Shown here: positions 55,801-64,000 of the stretch, piece after piece
How the letters are laid out: each line of letters opens with the position of its first letter
How positions within the stretch are numbered: the stretch's first letter is position 1
Source of the DNA: Uranotaenia lowii
Taxonomy: Eukaryota > Arthropoda > Insecta > Diptera > Culicidae
Direction: 5' to 3'
DNA length: 64,000 nucleotides
Assembly (NCBI RefSeq): GCF_029784155.1
Contig: NC_073692.1
Location: 271,841,327-271,905,326, forward strand
Translations under genes and position numbers: made by a program
Notes under the pieces: model-generated
The model's database searches: none
Told to the model about the DNA's origin: nothing
Seen by the model: only the letters and a program-made list of their open reading frames with translations

Positions 55801-58665
55801 AATTTTAATTTCGCATATATTTCCAAAAACAACCTTAAAAGATATACACCATCAATTTTTGTTTCATCCGATGATTCCCTGCACGGTGATGTTGTACAGA
55901 TGGCCGTCACTAGGATCCTCGATAAGTCCCAGAACACCATCATTTTTCGGTCAGCGTCACCTCCGCCTGACGAAAATTTCTCCGAAAAATCACTGCCGCT
56001 GCGAAAAATCTGATCTTGGTGCAATGGAGAGAAAACTGATTAATTTCAACAGCTTTTTTTTTAAAGACATACACCGTCTTAGCCGATTTAGGCTTTACAG
56101 ACTGAATAAATGACATGGAAAACTTAAGATTAACATTTAAACACCCAGTACCGAGATGGGAATCGAACCCATGCCATCAGTGTACCAGCGATTACCGTCT
56201 TACCACGCTAACCATTCGACCACCGAGGACGTTTCAATATGACATTATTATAAACCTACCAGCTTTTGAAGAATTCTGGAAATGCTAGAGCTACGCCTAC
56301 GACTCGTTTTCGAATAATTTCCTTTTTACTTTGTATCCGACGCGCGCCACACAAGTTGCACATTTCCATTTAATTTTAAATCAAACATATAAAATTACAC
56401 TCTTTGTGATTTAAAATTCATTAACCGCTTGATTTTTGCATCACGGAAAGTAAAATTATAGCAAAACAATTTTTTTTTCATTCACTTTTTGAAAAAAGAC
56501 TAAAATTGCATCAAAAGGAGTTGAAAATTACATCTTCTTCGATTTACACTTGTAAAAAATTAGACTATTCGTGTTTTAGATTCCGAATACTTTTAGAAAT
56601 GTTTTGCTGCGTAGTATTTTCACCATTTTGTTTACATTTTCTTACACGCACACGATCTGTTAAAATTAGCTTCGTTATGGCCAAGTACAACTGAAATGTA
56701 ACGTTAATGCAGTACGCGGGATGGACAAAAATGATAGTTAGCGAACCTCTTCAGAAGTTGATCGACATATATAAAAAATAAAAAAAATGGATGCTAAACG
56801 TTTTTTTATTAAAACTAACTCTAAGTCAGGACGCGTTACTTACTCATTTCAAGATATTCATCGAAAAGTGCCAATCGTCCGGGATCTTGAAGATGGTAGT
56901 CCTGTTCCCATGCCATGTGCAGGTGAGTTTCGTCTTTGGTGAGTTGTTTGTGTTTCCGCTGTCTCCACCAGTTGTAGAAAGCCCTGAATGATTGAATATG
57001 TATGTTTTTTTTTCGTTATCGATAGATTTCAATCACTGTAACACCCACGGAAAGAAATACTCCATCAGATTGTTCCAGCACTGTTTGCCCACCATGATGA
57101 TAGCCAGCTGGATGCAAAGCTCACTCAAACAACCCGCCGGATCGCAGATATCGCCTTTCAGTCGGAAAAACTCGCTCTTTCGTGCCACATCGTCACCCGG
57201 GTAGTCGTAGAAGCGCCCCTTGAAGAACGCTATGTAGATGAGTGAGCTGTAGAAGTTCATGAACTCGAATACGAATATCTTGACCGTGTAGGAATCTTCG
57301 TACTCGGTTTGCGTCCGAGGATTCTCTAAATTAGTTAGGTGAATAGCTAGTTTGTGGTAGATCTGGGAAGGATGTTTATAAAAATAAAGATTAATAATTA
57401 AACTTAAACCGATTAACTGTGTTACTTACACGAGTTAAAATCATGATAATGATAAGATTGATAGTGGCAGCAGTCATTGTGGTAAAGAGTTTGGCATGTT
57501 TTCGGAAAAATGTTCCACCTCCACTGTAGATTACTGACACGACCGATATCCGGTAGATGATAGTTCCCAGTACAGCACCAAGTACGATTGAAATCTGAAA
57601 GAAGAAACCCGTTGGATATTATTGTTGAATCACACCTTTATTGTCTTACCATGAAAAGTACTGCACTGGAGGTGGCAAAGAATCTTATAGCTCGATCCCA
57701 TGTTGGCATGAAGGGTTCCTTTTCTCGCGTCACTGGATTCGTTCGAAAGGTTTTTACGGTGGTTTCAAACTCCGGACGCATATCTTCTTCGTTTTCAATG
57801 TTCTGTAAATCCCATTCCCATACTAGCACCGATTGTTTGCGTTTCCACATCTCAAGAAATGTGGTAGCCCAAAAGGACATAAATATGGCGAAAAACACCG
57901 TTGATGGATTGTCGAACAGGTACGTCAGCTGTGCGAAAAGGCACGATTCGGAGAGTTTCTGATAGCTGCAGGCCTTATCGCAGAGCGGACACAAGGTCAC
58001 ATTACCAGGGCCACTGCCATCACATATTTCTTTGCTGAAAAAAGCAAGACATGAGCAGAAAAAATTTACTTTATAAGTACAACGGTAGGAACTTACGTGG
58101 GAATATTATCGCTGGAATCCATAGATGCTAGTCCGTAGAGAAAGCAAAACAGTCCTACGACAGCTGGAGCGTACAGCATTTTTGTATAGAAACCTAACCA
58201 GCAAAAGTACAGAGCAATCTTATCTCCAAAGTACTTGCGCACCAGACATAACGGTTGTTTCTTGTACCACTTTGATGGTCTCGCCCATTCCAAGTACAAC
58301 AAACGTCTGTCGAATACAGTTCCCGTCGAGTGGTTTCTGTCGTACCGGCCTTCGTGTAGAGGAAAACACGCCAAATACGTTTGATCGTTCAGCAGTCGTC
58401 TGATACCGATGTTGTTCACCTTCTCTGTTTCGTCGAAGCGAGTTCTCATAAGAATTTGCATTACAATCATGCTACGCTGAGCGCTGTTATATGTGGTGCA
58501 GCGATCTTTCACAATGAACTGTTCCTCCGGGTTGCCGCTTGAGGTGGCCGAGTAAAACGAAGGTTCCTTCTCTATACGGCTGAAATCGTACTCTGTGAGA
58601 GACATCATCTTCCGCCAATAGCTTAGCCACTTGTTCTGATGTTTGCGCAAGGTGGACTCCTCTTC
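40745..58665 (-). CDS. Anoctamin (TMEM16 family), 5'-partial
   Basis: Nine exons join in phase to 790 aa and a stop: 58097-58665, 57650-58034, 57430-57594, 57049-57362, 56844-56983, 48368-48573, 48205-48310, 47636-48004 and 40745-40863. The first exon found starts at a CCCAG acceptor with [17 protein letters not shown], so N-terminal exons lie upstream and were not found. Order: dimerisation domain, [20 protein letters not shown], then the ten-helix anoctamin channel/scramblase domain. The residues that bind Ca2+ in TMEM16A have counterparts: NNLMEY (TM6), DEYLEM (TM7) and EIRLDAYK (TM8). It is a plasma or organelle membrane protein, either a Ca2+-activated chloride channel or a lipid scramblase, and the sequence alone does not decide. 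Two introns (8270 and 6772 bp) carry many transposons. Confidence 0.93.
41045..42434. mobile_element. 1.39-kb MITE, CCCAAGCAACC ends (copy 1)
   Basis: The left end CCCAAGCAACCAAAAGTCAC and the inverse of the right, CCCAAGCAACCAATAGTCCC, form the same inverted ends as the copy at 62999-63989. The left part iterates GAACTTGAAA(A/G)TTGCAAAA and ATGTAC words. A tRNA-like unit lies inside. Confidence 0.6.
41452..41521 (+). repeat. tRNA-like SINE head or tRNA pseudogene
   Basis: GTGGTCTAGTGGTAGCGTG is a near-consensus A box region, and GAGGTTCGATCTCC is a near-consensus B box 30 bases later. This spacing and size fit a tRNA. The acceptor arms do not pair well, so a tRNA-derived element or pseudogene is more likely than a working tRNA. 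Confidence 0.55.
43170..43330 (+). repeat. Dispersed repeat arm (inverse of 45180-45392)
   Basis: ACTGGGTCGATTTGGG, GAACCCAGGGGTCTAAAAA and TTCGTTTTGGCTCAAAACTC match the inverse of 45180-45392. A third, partial copy lies at 25327-25405. Confidence 0.7.
43453..43802. mobile_element. Outer MITE of a nested pair, CCTAGTCCACAC ends
   Basis: The left CCTAGTCCACACTCGACAAC and the right inverse CCTAGTCCACACTAGGC are the ends. A second, smaller element of the same type sits inside at 43592-43756. Confidence 0.55.
43592..43756. mobile_element. Inner 165-bp TTA-flanked MITE
   Basis: Ends AGCCTAGTCCACAC and its inverse are flanked by TTA on both sides (43589-43591 and 43757-43759). The centre holds a 21-bp-stem hairpin (GAGACGGTCTCAGTGTCTCC and inverse) at about 43674-43724. 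Confidence 0.75.
44440..44985. repeat. Diverged minisatellite with GGAAGGTCGTCG core
   Basis: The core GGAAGGTCGTCGGGCCGGAG(CCA) recurs about 15 times at spacings near 30-40 bp with much variation. GC content is far above the flanks. Long open frames on both strands follow from the repeat and are not considered genes. Confidence 0.8.
45180..45392 (-). repeat. Dispersed repeat arm (inverse of 43170-43330)
   Basis: Read on the minus strand it gives AAGTCGATTAGGGGTGATTT, CCCTGGGGTCTAAAAAGC and TTCGCTTTGATTCAAAACTC, in the same order as the arm at 43170. Confidence 0.7.
46385..47228 (+). repeat. Dispersed repeat, copy 2 (with mariner insertion)
   Basis: It aligns with 11500-11880 on both sides of the mariner remnant, ending AGAAAAGAGGAGTGCTGACT and GTGCTCGTTATGTCCTCATC. 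Confidence 0.7.
46483..46970 (+). mobile_element. Deleted mariner element, 488 bp
   Basis: The ends CAGGGTTTGTCCGGAAAGTA and (inverse) CAGGGTTTGTACGGAAAGTA continue as inverted repeats for about 80 bp. TA flanks both ends. The interior keeps only the N-terminal part of a mariner transposase, including [20 protein letters not shown], followed by frameshifts and an in-frame stop. The catalytic region is gone. Confidence 0.85.
47636..48004 (-). CDS. Anoctamin exon h
   Basis: [12 protein letters not shown] to [10 protein letters not shown]. It holds the last membrane segments ([20 protein letters not shown]) and the amphipathic C-terminal helix. Donor G/GTGAGT. Confidence 0.92.
48205..48310 (-). 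CDS. Anoctamin exon g
   Basis: [20 protein letters not shown] to HGYIEHSLS, bounded by TTAACTAG and G/GTAATA. Confidence 0.9.
48368..48573 (-). CDS. Anoctamin exon f
   Basis: After TTTACCAG it reads [20 protein letters not shown] and continues through [12 protein letters not shown] to TAVVSN/GTAACT. It holds TM7-TM8 and the last two Ca2+ ligands. Confidence 0.93.
48574..49665. other. Anoctamin intron, 5' of the LTR elements
   Basis: AT-rich sequence with no gene. A long terminal repeat of the gypsy remnant may end near 49670, but its start cannot be placed. Confidence 0.45.
49670..50216 (+). pseudogene. Ty3/gypsy-like gag fragment, 5' part
   Basis: TTTTGGCGACGAG near 49671 resembles a gypsy primer-binding site. 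The frame from ATG 49717 reads [20 protein letters not shown] and later [20 protein letters not shown], with an in-frame TGA and frameshifts. It is interrupted at 50216 by the BEL element and resumes at 54686. Confidence 0.65.
50217..50817 (+). repeat. BEL 5' LTR
   Basis: A 601-bp copy, same length as the 3' LTR and nearly identical to it. Confidence 0.92.
50840..52450 (+). pseudogene. BEL gag with PHD-type zinc finger and DUF1759 region, broken
   Basis: The frame opens [24 protein letters not shown] finger follows, with CGTC, then an in-frame TAA at 51124-51129, then [12 protein letters not shown] and WNCAKC. A Lys/Glu-rich coiled segment ([20 protein letters not shown]) follows. After a frameshift near 51650 comes an acidic Ser/Asp stretch. 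After another, near 51930, comes [20 protein letters not shown], the DUF1759 gag signature. The finger may bind chromatin (inference from PHD function). Confidence 0.85.
52440..53659 (+). pseudogene. BEL zinc knuckle, aspartic protease (DUF1758) and following segment
   Basis: A frameshift near 52440 separates this from gag. Motifs in order are CLVCKGSC and [17 protein letters not shown] (Cys/His-rich knuckles), [11 protein letters not shown] (the aspartic protease DGSS active site of DUF1758), [11 protein letters not shown], and [10 protein letters not shown]. These normally lead into the Peptidase_A17/reverse transcriptase region, which is missing. The frame stops at 53657-53659, after SKGVL. 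Confidence 0.88.
53660..54079 (+). pseudogene. BEL integrase remnant
   Basis: In shifting frames the sequence reads FNPPG, then [18 protein letters not shown], then [14 protein letters not shown]. These are landmarks of the integrase C-terminal half in BEL/Pao elements. Everything between protease and this point is deleted. Confidence 0.75.
54080..54680 (+). repeat. BEL 3' LTR
   Basis: A 601-bp direct copy of the 5' LTR, followed by the target duplicate GCCGG. Confidence 0.92.
54686..54900 (+). pseudogene. Ty3/gypsy-like gag fragment, 3' part
   Basis: NHGQTLRGF in one frame and [20 protein letters not shown] in the next, then [20 protein letters not shown], continue the gag interrupted at 50216. 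It ends at about 54878 without protease or reverse transcriptase. Confidence 0.6.
55025..55411 (+). mobile_element. 3' end of an ITmD37E-like transposon (second copy)
   Basis: It matches the 3' part of the element at 38519-39783, including the AACGTGCAGGTGGTTCCCAA and GCCCGGCAATTCGGATTTGG segments and the right inverted end, with TA at 55412-55413. It retains about 100 bp (55138-55250) that the first copy lost. RPIEKYW-like coding is followed by a stop (TGA for TGG) at about 55108. The 5' part is missing. Confidence 0.85.
55414..56140. other. Anoctamin intron, AT-rich
   Basis: Near 55445 GATCGAATCCCAGTCGTG resembles a B box and may mark a SINE. TCGTGTAAATTTAGATCGAAA occurs twice (about 55533 and 55636), a short direct repeat. 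No gene is seen. Confidence 0.45.
56148..56232 (-). repeat. tRNA-derived SINE head
   Basis: On the minus strand GGTGGTCGAATGGTTAGCGT (A box) is followed by GGGTTCGATTCCCATC, a perfect B box, with a longer gap than in most tRNAs, as in Leu/Ser types. Arms pair partly. A SINE is more likely than a functional tRNA. Confidence 0.6.
56844..56983 (-). CDS. Anoctamin exon e
   Basis: [20 protein letters not shown] to [10 protein letters not shown], cytosolic linker and start of TM7 with two acidic Ca2+ ligands, ending at A/GTAAGT. The exon begins one base into a codon, and its first base completes the Pro codon of exon d. Confidence 0.9.
57049..57362 (-). CDS. Anoctamin exon d
   Basis: [20 protein letters not shown] to NNLMEYFFP. 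It contains [20 protein letters not shown] and the TM6 Ca2+-site Asn and Glu. The donor is GTGGGT, less typical than the others. Confidence 0.9.
57430..57594 (-). CDS. Anoctamin exon c
   Basis: 55 codons, [20 protein letters not shown] to IIIMILTR, two membrane segments, phase 0 at both ends. Confidence 0.9.
57650..58034 (-). CDS. Anoctamin exon b
   Basis: It starts after TTTTTTCAG with [20 protein letters not shown], the Cys-rich TM1-TM2 loop, and ends AVLFM/GTAAGA in phase 0. Confidence 0.92.
58097..58665 (-). CDS. Anoctamin exon a (first found)
   Basis: 189 codons plus two bases. It covers the dimerisation domain and TM1 ([20 protein letters not shown]), ending DSSDNIP at an AC/GTAAGT donor. 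Confidence 0.9.
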
Positions 58666-58837
58666 CTGGGAACATGTTTTGATCACAAAAGATGCGTTTT
58701 TAAGTCTTATACTGAATATGAATGCTTAGCGAATCATTAAAATCTAAAAATTCAAATTCAAAAATATCTTGTAGATAAAAAAAATCCCAAGTACTACTTT
58801 AATACTGGATCTAAAAAGAATTGGCACTGGCAACCCA

Positions 58838-59170
58838 GATAACCAGAAATCGTAAAGCAGTGTTCATTGTAGATTGTATAAGCATCCAGTTTTGATTGGA
58901 ATTGTATAAACATCATGTTGTAGCTAAACCAAGTTGTATTTTATCATTTATGGTTTGTATAATTCATTGCAAACGATAACATTTTGTTAATCGTATAGAA
59001 AGATCAATAAAGTTGTTTTGAATGGCAGTAGAATTGTGTAAAGCTCAATGTTTAATCCCACTGTACAATTAAGCAATCTTTCATGCTTGCGATCTAAGAT
59101 GACATATTATTTCCATGAAAGGTCGTACAGTAATTGTGAGAAAATTGTACAATGGAATTTAAACAATCTA
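58838..59170 (+). repeat. Direct repeat, copy 1
   Basis: GATAACCAGAAATCGTAAAG opens both copies (second at 59450-59747). Order and sequence agree along about 300 bp. Confidence 0.8.
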
Positions 59171-59449
59171 TTTATACATGTCATTCAAAGTTACTTATTG
59201 AGAAAAACTTAATCGGTAAATAATTGTCAATAATGCAATTCCTATGCTTAGTGATATCGTAATCATCTTATGTTAACAATTGCAAAATTTCGAAATTCTG
59301 GACGAATTTTGTTGCAAAAATGAAGGCAGTTTTAATTTAGAAAAAAATTATAAAAATGAAAAAAAAAAAAAAAAATGGCACATACAGTCGGCGTTTGCAA
59401 AAACACAGGCGACGCTTAAAAAAATCCGGTTCGGTGATAAATGATTTCA

Positions 59450-59747
59450 GATAACCAGAAATCGTAAAGCATTGTTCATTGTAGATTGTATAAGCATCCA
59501 GTTTTGATTGGAATTGTATAAACATAATGTTGTAGCTTAACCAAGTTATATTTTATAATTTATGGTTTGTATAGTTCAATATATACGATAATATTTTGTT
59601 AACCGTATAGAAAGATCACTAAAGTTGTTTAGTCCCACTGTACAATTAAGCAATATTTCATGCTTGCGATCTATGATGACATATTATTTCCATGAAAGGT
59701 CGTACAGTAATTGTAAGAACATCGTATAATGGAATTTGAACAATCTG
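59450..59747 (+). repeat. Direct repeat, copy 2
   Basis: Same order as copy 1 but shorter by an internal deletion before GTCCCACTGTACAATTAAGC. Copies are about 610 bp apart. Confidence 0.8.
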
Positions 59748-60661
59748 CAGATTGTCGAATTGTTTAACAGTACAGTAAATAGCTAGCTAAGATCGCACAG
59801 CGCTGAATACAATTATTGATTGTAATCGAATTGTCTATGAGATAGGTTAAAGTTGTATTTCAAAAAACGGCGTCTATAAATAGTTTTGGAGTCCGATATG
59901 ATGCAGTCAGTGGTATTTTATACGATCAACTGATTTTTAAACGGAACTCTCAACTGTACATGAACAAATTTGCTTGTTAGTATCAACATGAAATGGCGCA
60001 GAGGAAGTATCGAAGGACAGGGATCGGAACGTTGTGAGTTCGAGACTGAGGATAAAGAGACACATAAAGTTGTATATGGTTCAATTTTTTTTCGCAGGAA
60101 ACATTAAATTCTATTGTATTAATGTTCACGGCGATTCATAGTAAAATCGTAATAAAGGAACAATATAATTGCTTTGGGATACAGTAACAATAAATTGTAT
60201 TAAATGGCGAAGAAAGTTGTACAAACCTCAGGCTACCTGCAAAAGAAATTGTAATCAAATTGTAGGGCAGGCAATAGAAAGTTGTAAGTTGTACAATCCT
60301 AAGATTTTATGCAAAGCAAAGTTGCTATCAAATTGTTGAAAACACAATACAAAGTTTTATATTTTCAAGGTGAGCAAAATTTGGTCCGTATATTGCCTCC
60401 ACTTTGGTACGTACAGGCTCATATAGAATATTCTATACAACTTATTCAGATTGTACAAAAGTGTGTATATCTCAGAAACAACTGAAATATACAGACCAAA
60501 ATGTTCACTGGGAAATCTATGGCTCTCTTCCATAATGAAAAGGTTCTAATTCTTTATCGACGAGGCCTTCAATAGTGTGAGCTGGGCAGCGATTTCGTCG
60601 TCGTTAATAAATCAGAATACCGGGGCATGTGTACATATGCACCTACATATGTGGTCAACCT

Positions 60662-61734
60662 CTGCGACGTAGTTCCACCTCCCCGTGGTGCAGAGTGGAA
60701 ACGTGTCTGCAAGTCCGGCGTATTGCAGATGTACGGCCAAGAGAACTACACCAAACCCACTAGAGGCCGTCGACGGGTCCCGCCAAACCCGCGCGGAAGA
60801 AGTGGTGCACCCGGGTACTTAGGTACCAGTACTTGGGTGTGAGCGTGATGGTCCAACACGCTGTCGGGGGGTCATGACCCTGATATGCGGATGCGACCGG
60901 AGGGAGAGCGATCGCCAACTTGTTTTGCGCTTCGGTGGGTATAGACCCGTCTCGCAAAATGAGTAGATGCGCAAAGTGGTGGCCAATGGTGGGCCGATCA
61001 CCTAGGGACGTGTTTACACGTCAGTGTCTGAGAGGCACATTTTGCCGGAGGTGTCAGGGTTCGACACGCGTTTCGGGAATTGTTGCACCCGAACCGCGAG
61101 TGTGACCTGATGAGGGCGTTCTATAGCTCGATCTGCGCTTCGGGTGGTCAAGCGCCCGACTTGAAGATCGGGTAGTTGCGCTGAGTGGTGACTTAAGTCA
61201 ACACTATTTGTGAGTTCGGAGGAGTCTGAGTCCTACACGTGGCCTAGGGGGCTTACCCCCCCTACCCGCGTGTTTGAACAGAGAAAGTGCCGTCGACAAC
61301 TCGCTTTGTGTTTCTGGATCTTGGACTGGATTCACAAAGTTAGTAGTTGCGCTACGTGGGGACCTCATTCACACGATGAGATGTCGGGTCCTAACTCGTC
61401 AGAGGAGGGGTCGCGCATCGAGTTGTGTTAGAATGAGGCTATGCTATCAGAGGGTTCGGAAACGAGTATTGCCTTGGAGCGCACTAGCGCGAAATGACCT
61501 CCCACTATTGAAGCAAAGTGTGTCAAACAGTTCGAGGTGGGAACAAAGGTCAGTGGCCCCAGGTGGACTTTATGGCGTAGGGGGTACAGTGTTCCTTAGC
61601 ATTGTATCATGAGTCGTCCAATTGCACCCATGGACCCAGAGTAGCAAACTGGGGGGACGCGGTGGCTCGCCGTGCCTTGGAATGCAATCCGTAAAATGGA
61701 TTTACCACCTGGGTTAACAACTAATAAAAAAAAA
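60662..61734 (+). mobile_element. GC-rich non-LTR retroelement insertion with poly(A) tail
   Basis: A 1073-bp insert is flanked by an exact 13-bp duplication ATGTGGTCAACCT (60649-60661 and 61735-61747) and ends in TAATAAAAAAAAA. This is a target-primed integration signature. The body is GC-rich, unlike its surroundings, and no reverse transcriptase motif is readable. It is either a 3' UTR-only truncation or a non-autonomous element. Confidence 0.85.
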
Positions 61735-61859
61735 ATGTGGTCAACCTATATGTGGGGACAAGACTACCGTTGCACGCGTGTGAGAATCAGGTTTTTTCAA
61801 TGTTTTGATTGCTACGTCACATAGGTCCATGAGCGTTTCGGCGTAGCCATCTTTTTTTA

Positions 61860-61912
61860 GTTGATCACCCAAGTGGTAAATCCTTTTTACGGATTGCAGT
61901 CCATTCCAGATC
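61860..61912 (-). repeat. 3'-end fragment of the same retroelement family, opposite strand
   Basis: The inverse reads GGACTGCAATCCGTAAAAAG then GATTTACCACTTGGG. It matches GAATGCAATCCGTAAAATGG and GATTTACCACCTGGG at the end of the insertion at 60662-61734. Confidence 0.65.
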
Positions 61913-62220
61913 AATGTGAAATAAAACTATTTTTATTGCATAAAACCGGTGACTTTTTTATTTTGCGAAACCACTCCCTGTCCAATAGGATTCGTGAGAC
62001 GTGCAAAATAATGTAAATGTACAGTAAACAACAGCATTGAATGCTACCGGGAGTTTACATGAGATGTGCAGTATTATCACTGGTAAATAGCCGATTCCTT
62101 TCTACCCATGTAGTTGCATGTAAATCTACGTGGATTTTTCTAAGTGTGTATGCTTCAATAGTGGGAGGTCTATTCGCGCTAATGCGCTTCAAAGCAATAC
62201 TCATTAACGAGACCACTTTT
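61913..62220. other. No gene seen
   Basis: AT-rich spacer between the retroelement fragment and the minisatellite, with no recognised structure. Confidence 0.4.
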
Positions 62221-62224
62221 AGCA

Positions 62225-62665
62225 AAACCTCCCCTCCTTATGACTCGATGCCTGAACTCTCCTCTAACGACTTGAGAACCGACATCTCCTCGCAATGACT
62301 CGAGATTCCCACACAAACCTCTCCTCTTCGCGACTTGAGGCCTGATCTCTCCTCTAACGACTCGAGTTCCGACCCCTCCTTGCATCGACTCGAGGCTACC
62401 TCTCCTCTGCACGATTCAAGGCCCGATCTCTCCTCTTACGACTTGAAATCTGACCTCTCCTCGCAATGACTCGAGGTGACCACTTGTACCCCTTCTCTTG
62501 TTGATAAGGGGGCCTTGATCCCTCCTCTTACGACTCGAGACCCGACCCCTTATCATAAAGACTCGGGATTGACCACACAAACCTCTCCACCTGAAGGTTT
62601 GAGGCCTGACCTCTCCTCTAACGACTCGAGGCCCGACCTCTTATCTTCAGGGTTCGAGGTTTGCC
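62225..62665 (+). repeat. Diverged minisatellite, CTCTCCTC...ACGACTCGAGGCC
   Basis: The words CTCTCCTCTAACGACTCGAG and close variants recur about a dozen times at spacings near 28-45 bp. Open frames here reflect the repeat. Confidence 0.75.
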
Positions 62666-62998
62666 ACCTTGCCCGTCGTGTGCCTGATCGAGAGCTTATC
62701 TAGACTCGCGCCTGTCACGGCACACGCGCGGGACTTAACGCAACGACTCGGATGATTCCCGACGAAAAACTCATCCTACTCCGACTCGTGGGTATTCTCC
62801 GAACGTGGAATAACCCTTTCCCAATGATTTCCACTGCGATGAAGGTCAAGTCTTATCCCCGCAGCTTCTGTTATTGAGAACCGTCCAACTCGGATACTCC
62901 CCGAAGGTGGAGCATCCCACGCACGAACGCGTCGCACCCACGGCCTCCGCTAGGCAGAAGGTGTTGCCTTATCTTTGTAACTTCAAACCGTGGGGTCG
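62666..62998. other. GC-rich flank of the minisatellite
   Basis: No gene. Composition resembles the neighbouring minisatellite and retroelement and drops abruptly at the MITE end at 62999. Confidence 0.4.
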
Positions 62999-63989
62999 CC
63001 CAAGCAACCAAAAGTTCGAATATCACTTAAGGAACGAACTAATAAGTTCATATATAGCTGTACAAAAGTTCTGTGGAACTTTTTTGCTGTTCACAATGCT
63101 TTTTCGAGGTCCATGGAACTTCATTCTTTATCAAGTTCAGCAAATACTCAAAAAAAGCTTTAAAGTACTGTTTTGGTTTCTGTTTCTACTTTTTGGGAAC
63201 TTTAAAGTTTGTATGAAGAAAAACAATCTACTTGTTACGTACTTCTCATTTTTTTCAAAATCAAGTAGCTATCAAAGGGTTGCAAGTCTCTTTGTACAGC
63301 TCAATAGTTCGTAAAAAAATCAATGTTGTACTATTTTGTAAACTTGAAAGTTTTTAATTAGTTCCAACGGGCGTTCAAAAGCAACTTCGTATTATAGAAA
63401 CTTTGAAGTAGCTTTAAAGGCTAAAATCTACTTTTTTCGAACTTCAACACGTGTTTGCATAAATAAACACATCGTTACTTGGGAAACAATGAAGTACACA
63501 TTAAGTTCCGGAAGAACTTTTTAACAGCTTGAAAGTGGGAATTAAGTAGAAATAATGAACCTGAAAGTCGTTTTAAAGAAAATCATCACATCGAGTAAAA
63601 TCGTTGCCTACTCATGATGTTCATATAGGGCAATAAGTATGGATCTCAACTTTCAAGCAGTGAGCTCAGGTTCGAAGCTTGGTAAGAACATGTTTTTTAA
63701 ATGTAATGTGAGTTAGTAACAAATATAGTTGATTAATATGAATCAAAATAGCAGACTTGAGAAGGCAATTGAAGGAGCGGAAGAGTATTTTTTTCGATTT
63801 TTTATGCTGCTTATAAAGTGTATTTTGAAGCTGGTTAGAAGTTGTTTGACGATTTATGCGAACTTTTTGTCAACTTTAAAGTTCGTTTACCTACTTAAAA
63901 ATTGAGCTGAAAAGAAGTTATATTAGCATACTCAATTAAGCTGATCAAACCTGATAGAGGAATTTTATCCGAACTTTTGGTTGCTTGGG
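62999..63989. mobile_element. 991-bp MITE, CCCAAGCAACC ends (copy 2)
   Basis: Ends CCCAAGCAACCAAAAGTTCG and its exact inverse (20 bp) bound an AT-rich body in which GAACTT/AAGTTC words recur throughout. The same ends bound the copy at 41045-42434. No coding capacity. Confidence 0.8.
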
Positions 63990-64000
63990 CGGACGCAATC

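Larger units (their letters stand above)
58666..60648. other. Upstream anoctamin intron or flank, repeat-rich
   Basis: Missing N-terminal anoctamin exons should lie here or further right, but I could not identify one. The stretch is saturated with TTGTA and TACAA words and carries a direct duplication. Confidence 0.5.

Overview
The window is insect nuclear DNA, most likely from a mosquito and probably of Aedes type. The host genes are metazoan and intron-bearing, with 55-90 bp introns beside introns of 6-8 kb. Their best remembered matches are Drosophila and human proteins. The transposon load is very high: I-like non-LTR elements, BEL/Pao and Ty3/gypsy LTR elements, ITmD37E-like and mariner-like DNA transposons, hAT-like and TTA-flanked MITEs. 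The species call is inference from memory; no search was run.

Layout. 1-4820: I-clade-like non-LTR retrotransposon with an uninterrupted ORF2. 5350-6442 (-): broken gag ORF of a second non-LTR element. 6443-12900: AT-rich intergenic DNA with one possible two-exon small gene near 9.4 kb, a tRNA-like SINE and an 88-bp tandem duplication. 12924-20106 (-): complete TSC2/gigas (tuberin), six coding exons, 2003 aa. 20.7-22.7 kb: three MITEs, two of them sharing a TTA target site. 23264-24055 (+): PDCL3/viaf phosducin-like chaperone cofactor. 24.2-25.2 kb: 919-bp TA-flanked MITE. 27028-27480 (-): alpha-endosulfine (endos). 27.7-28.3 kb: broken retrotransposon carrying a 115-bp hairpin MITE. 31352-40607 (+): TPGS2 (tubulin polyglutamylase complex subunit 2). 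Its 8.35-kb second intron holds a 13-bp satellite, a 538-bp perfect palindrome, a 1.2-kb hAT-like MITE and an ITmD37E-like transposon. 40745-58665 (-): anoctamin (TMEM16) gene, nine exons found, N-terminus missing. Its introns hold MITEs, a mariner fragment, minisatellites and a BEL element nested in a gypsy gag. 58.7-64 kb: repeats only, including a retroelement insertion with a 13-bp target duplication.

The host genes are housekeeping or signalling genes: mTORC1 restraint (TSC2), protein folding (PDCL3), PP2A-B55 inhibition (endosulfine), tubulin glutamylation (TPGS2) and a Ca2+-gated channel or scramblase (anoctamin). I see no functional cluster among them. TPGS2 and the anoctamin gene converge tail to tail with 137 bp between their stop codons.

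I found no clear new biological system. The strongest unusual item is the perfect 538-bp palindrome embedded in the TPGS2 intronic satellite. Next come several precisely dated nested insertions with intact target-site duplications. Exon joins below were derived by hand from splice consensus, phase and family alignment from memory, and no transcript was available.
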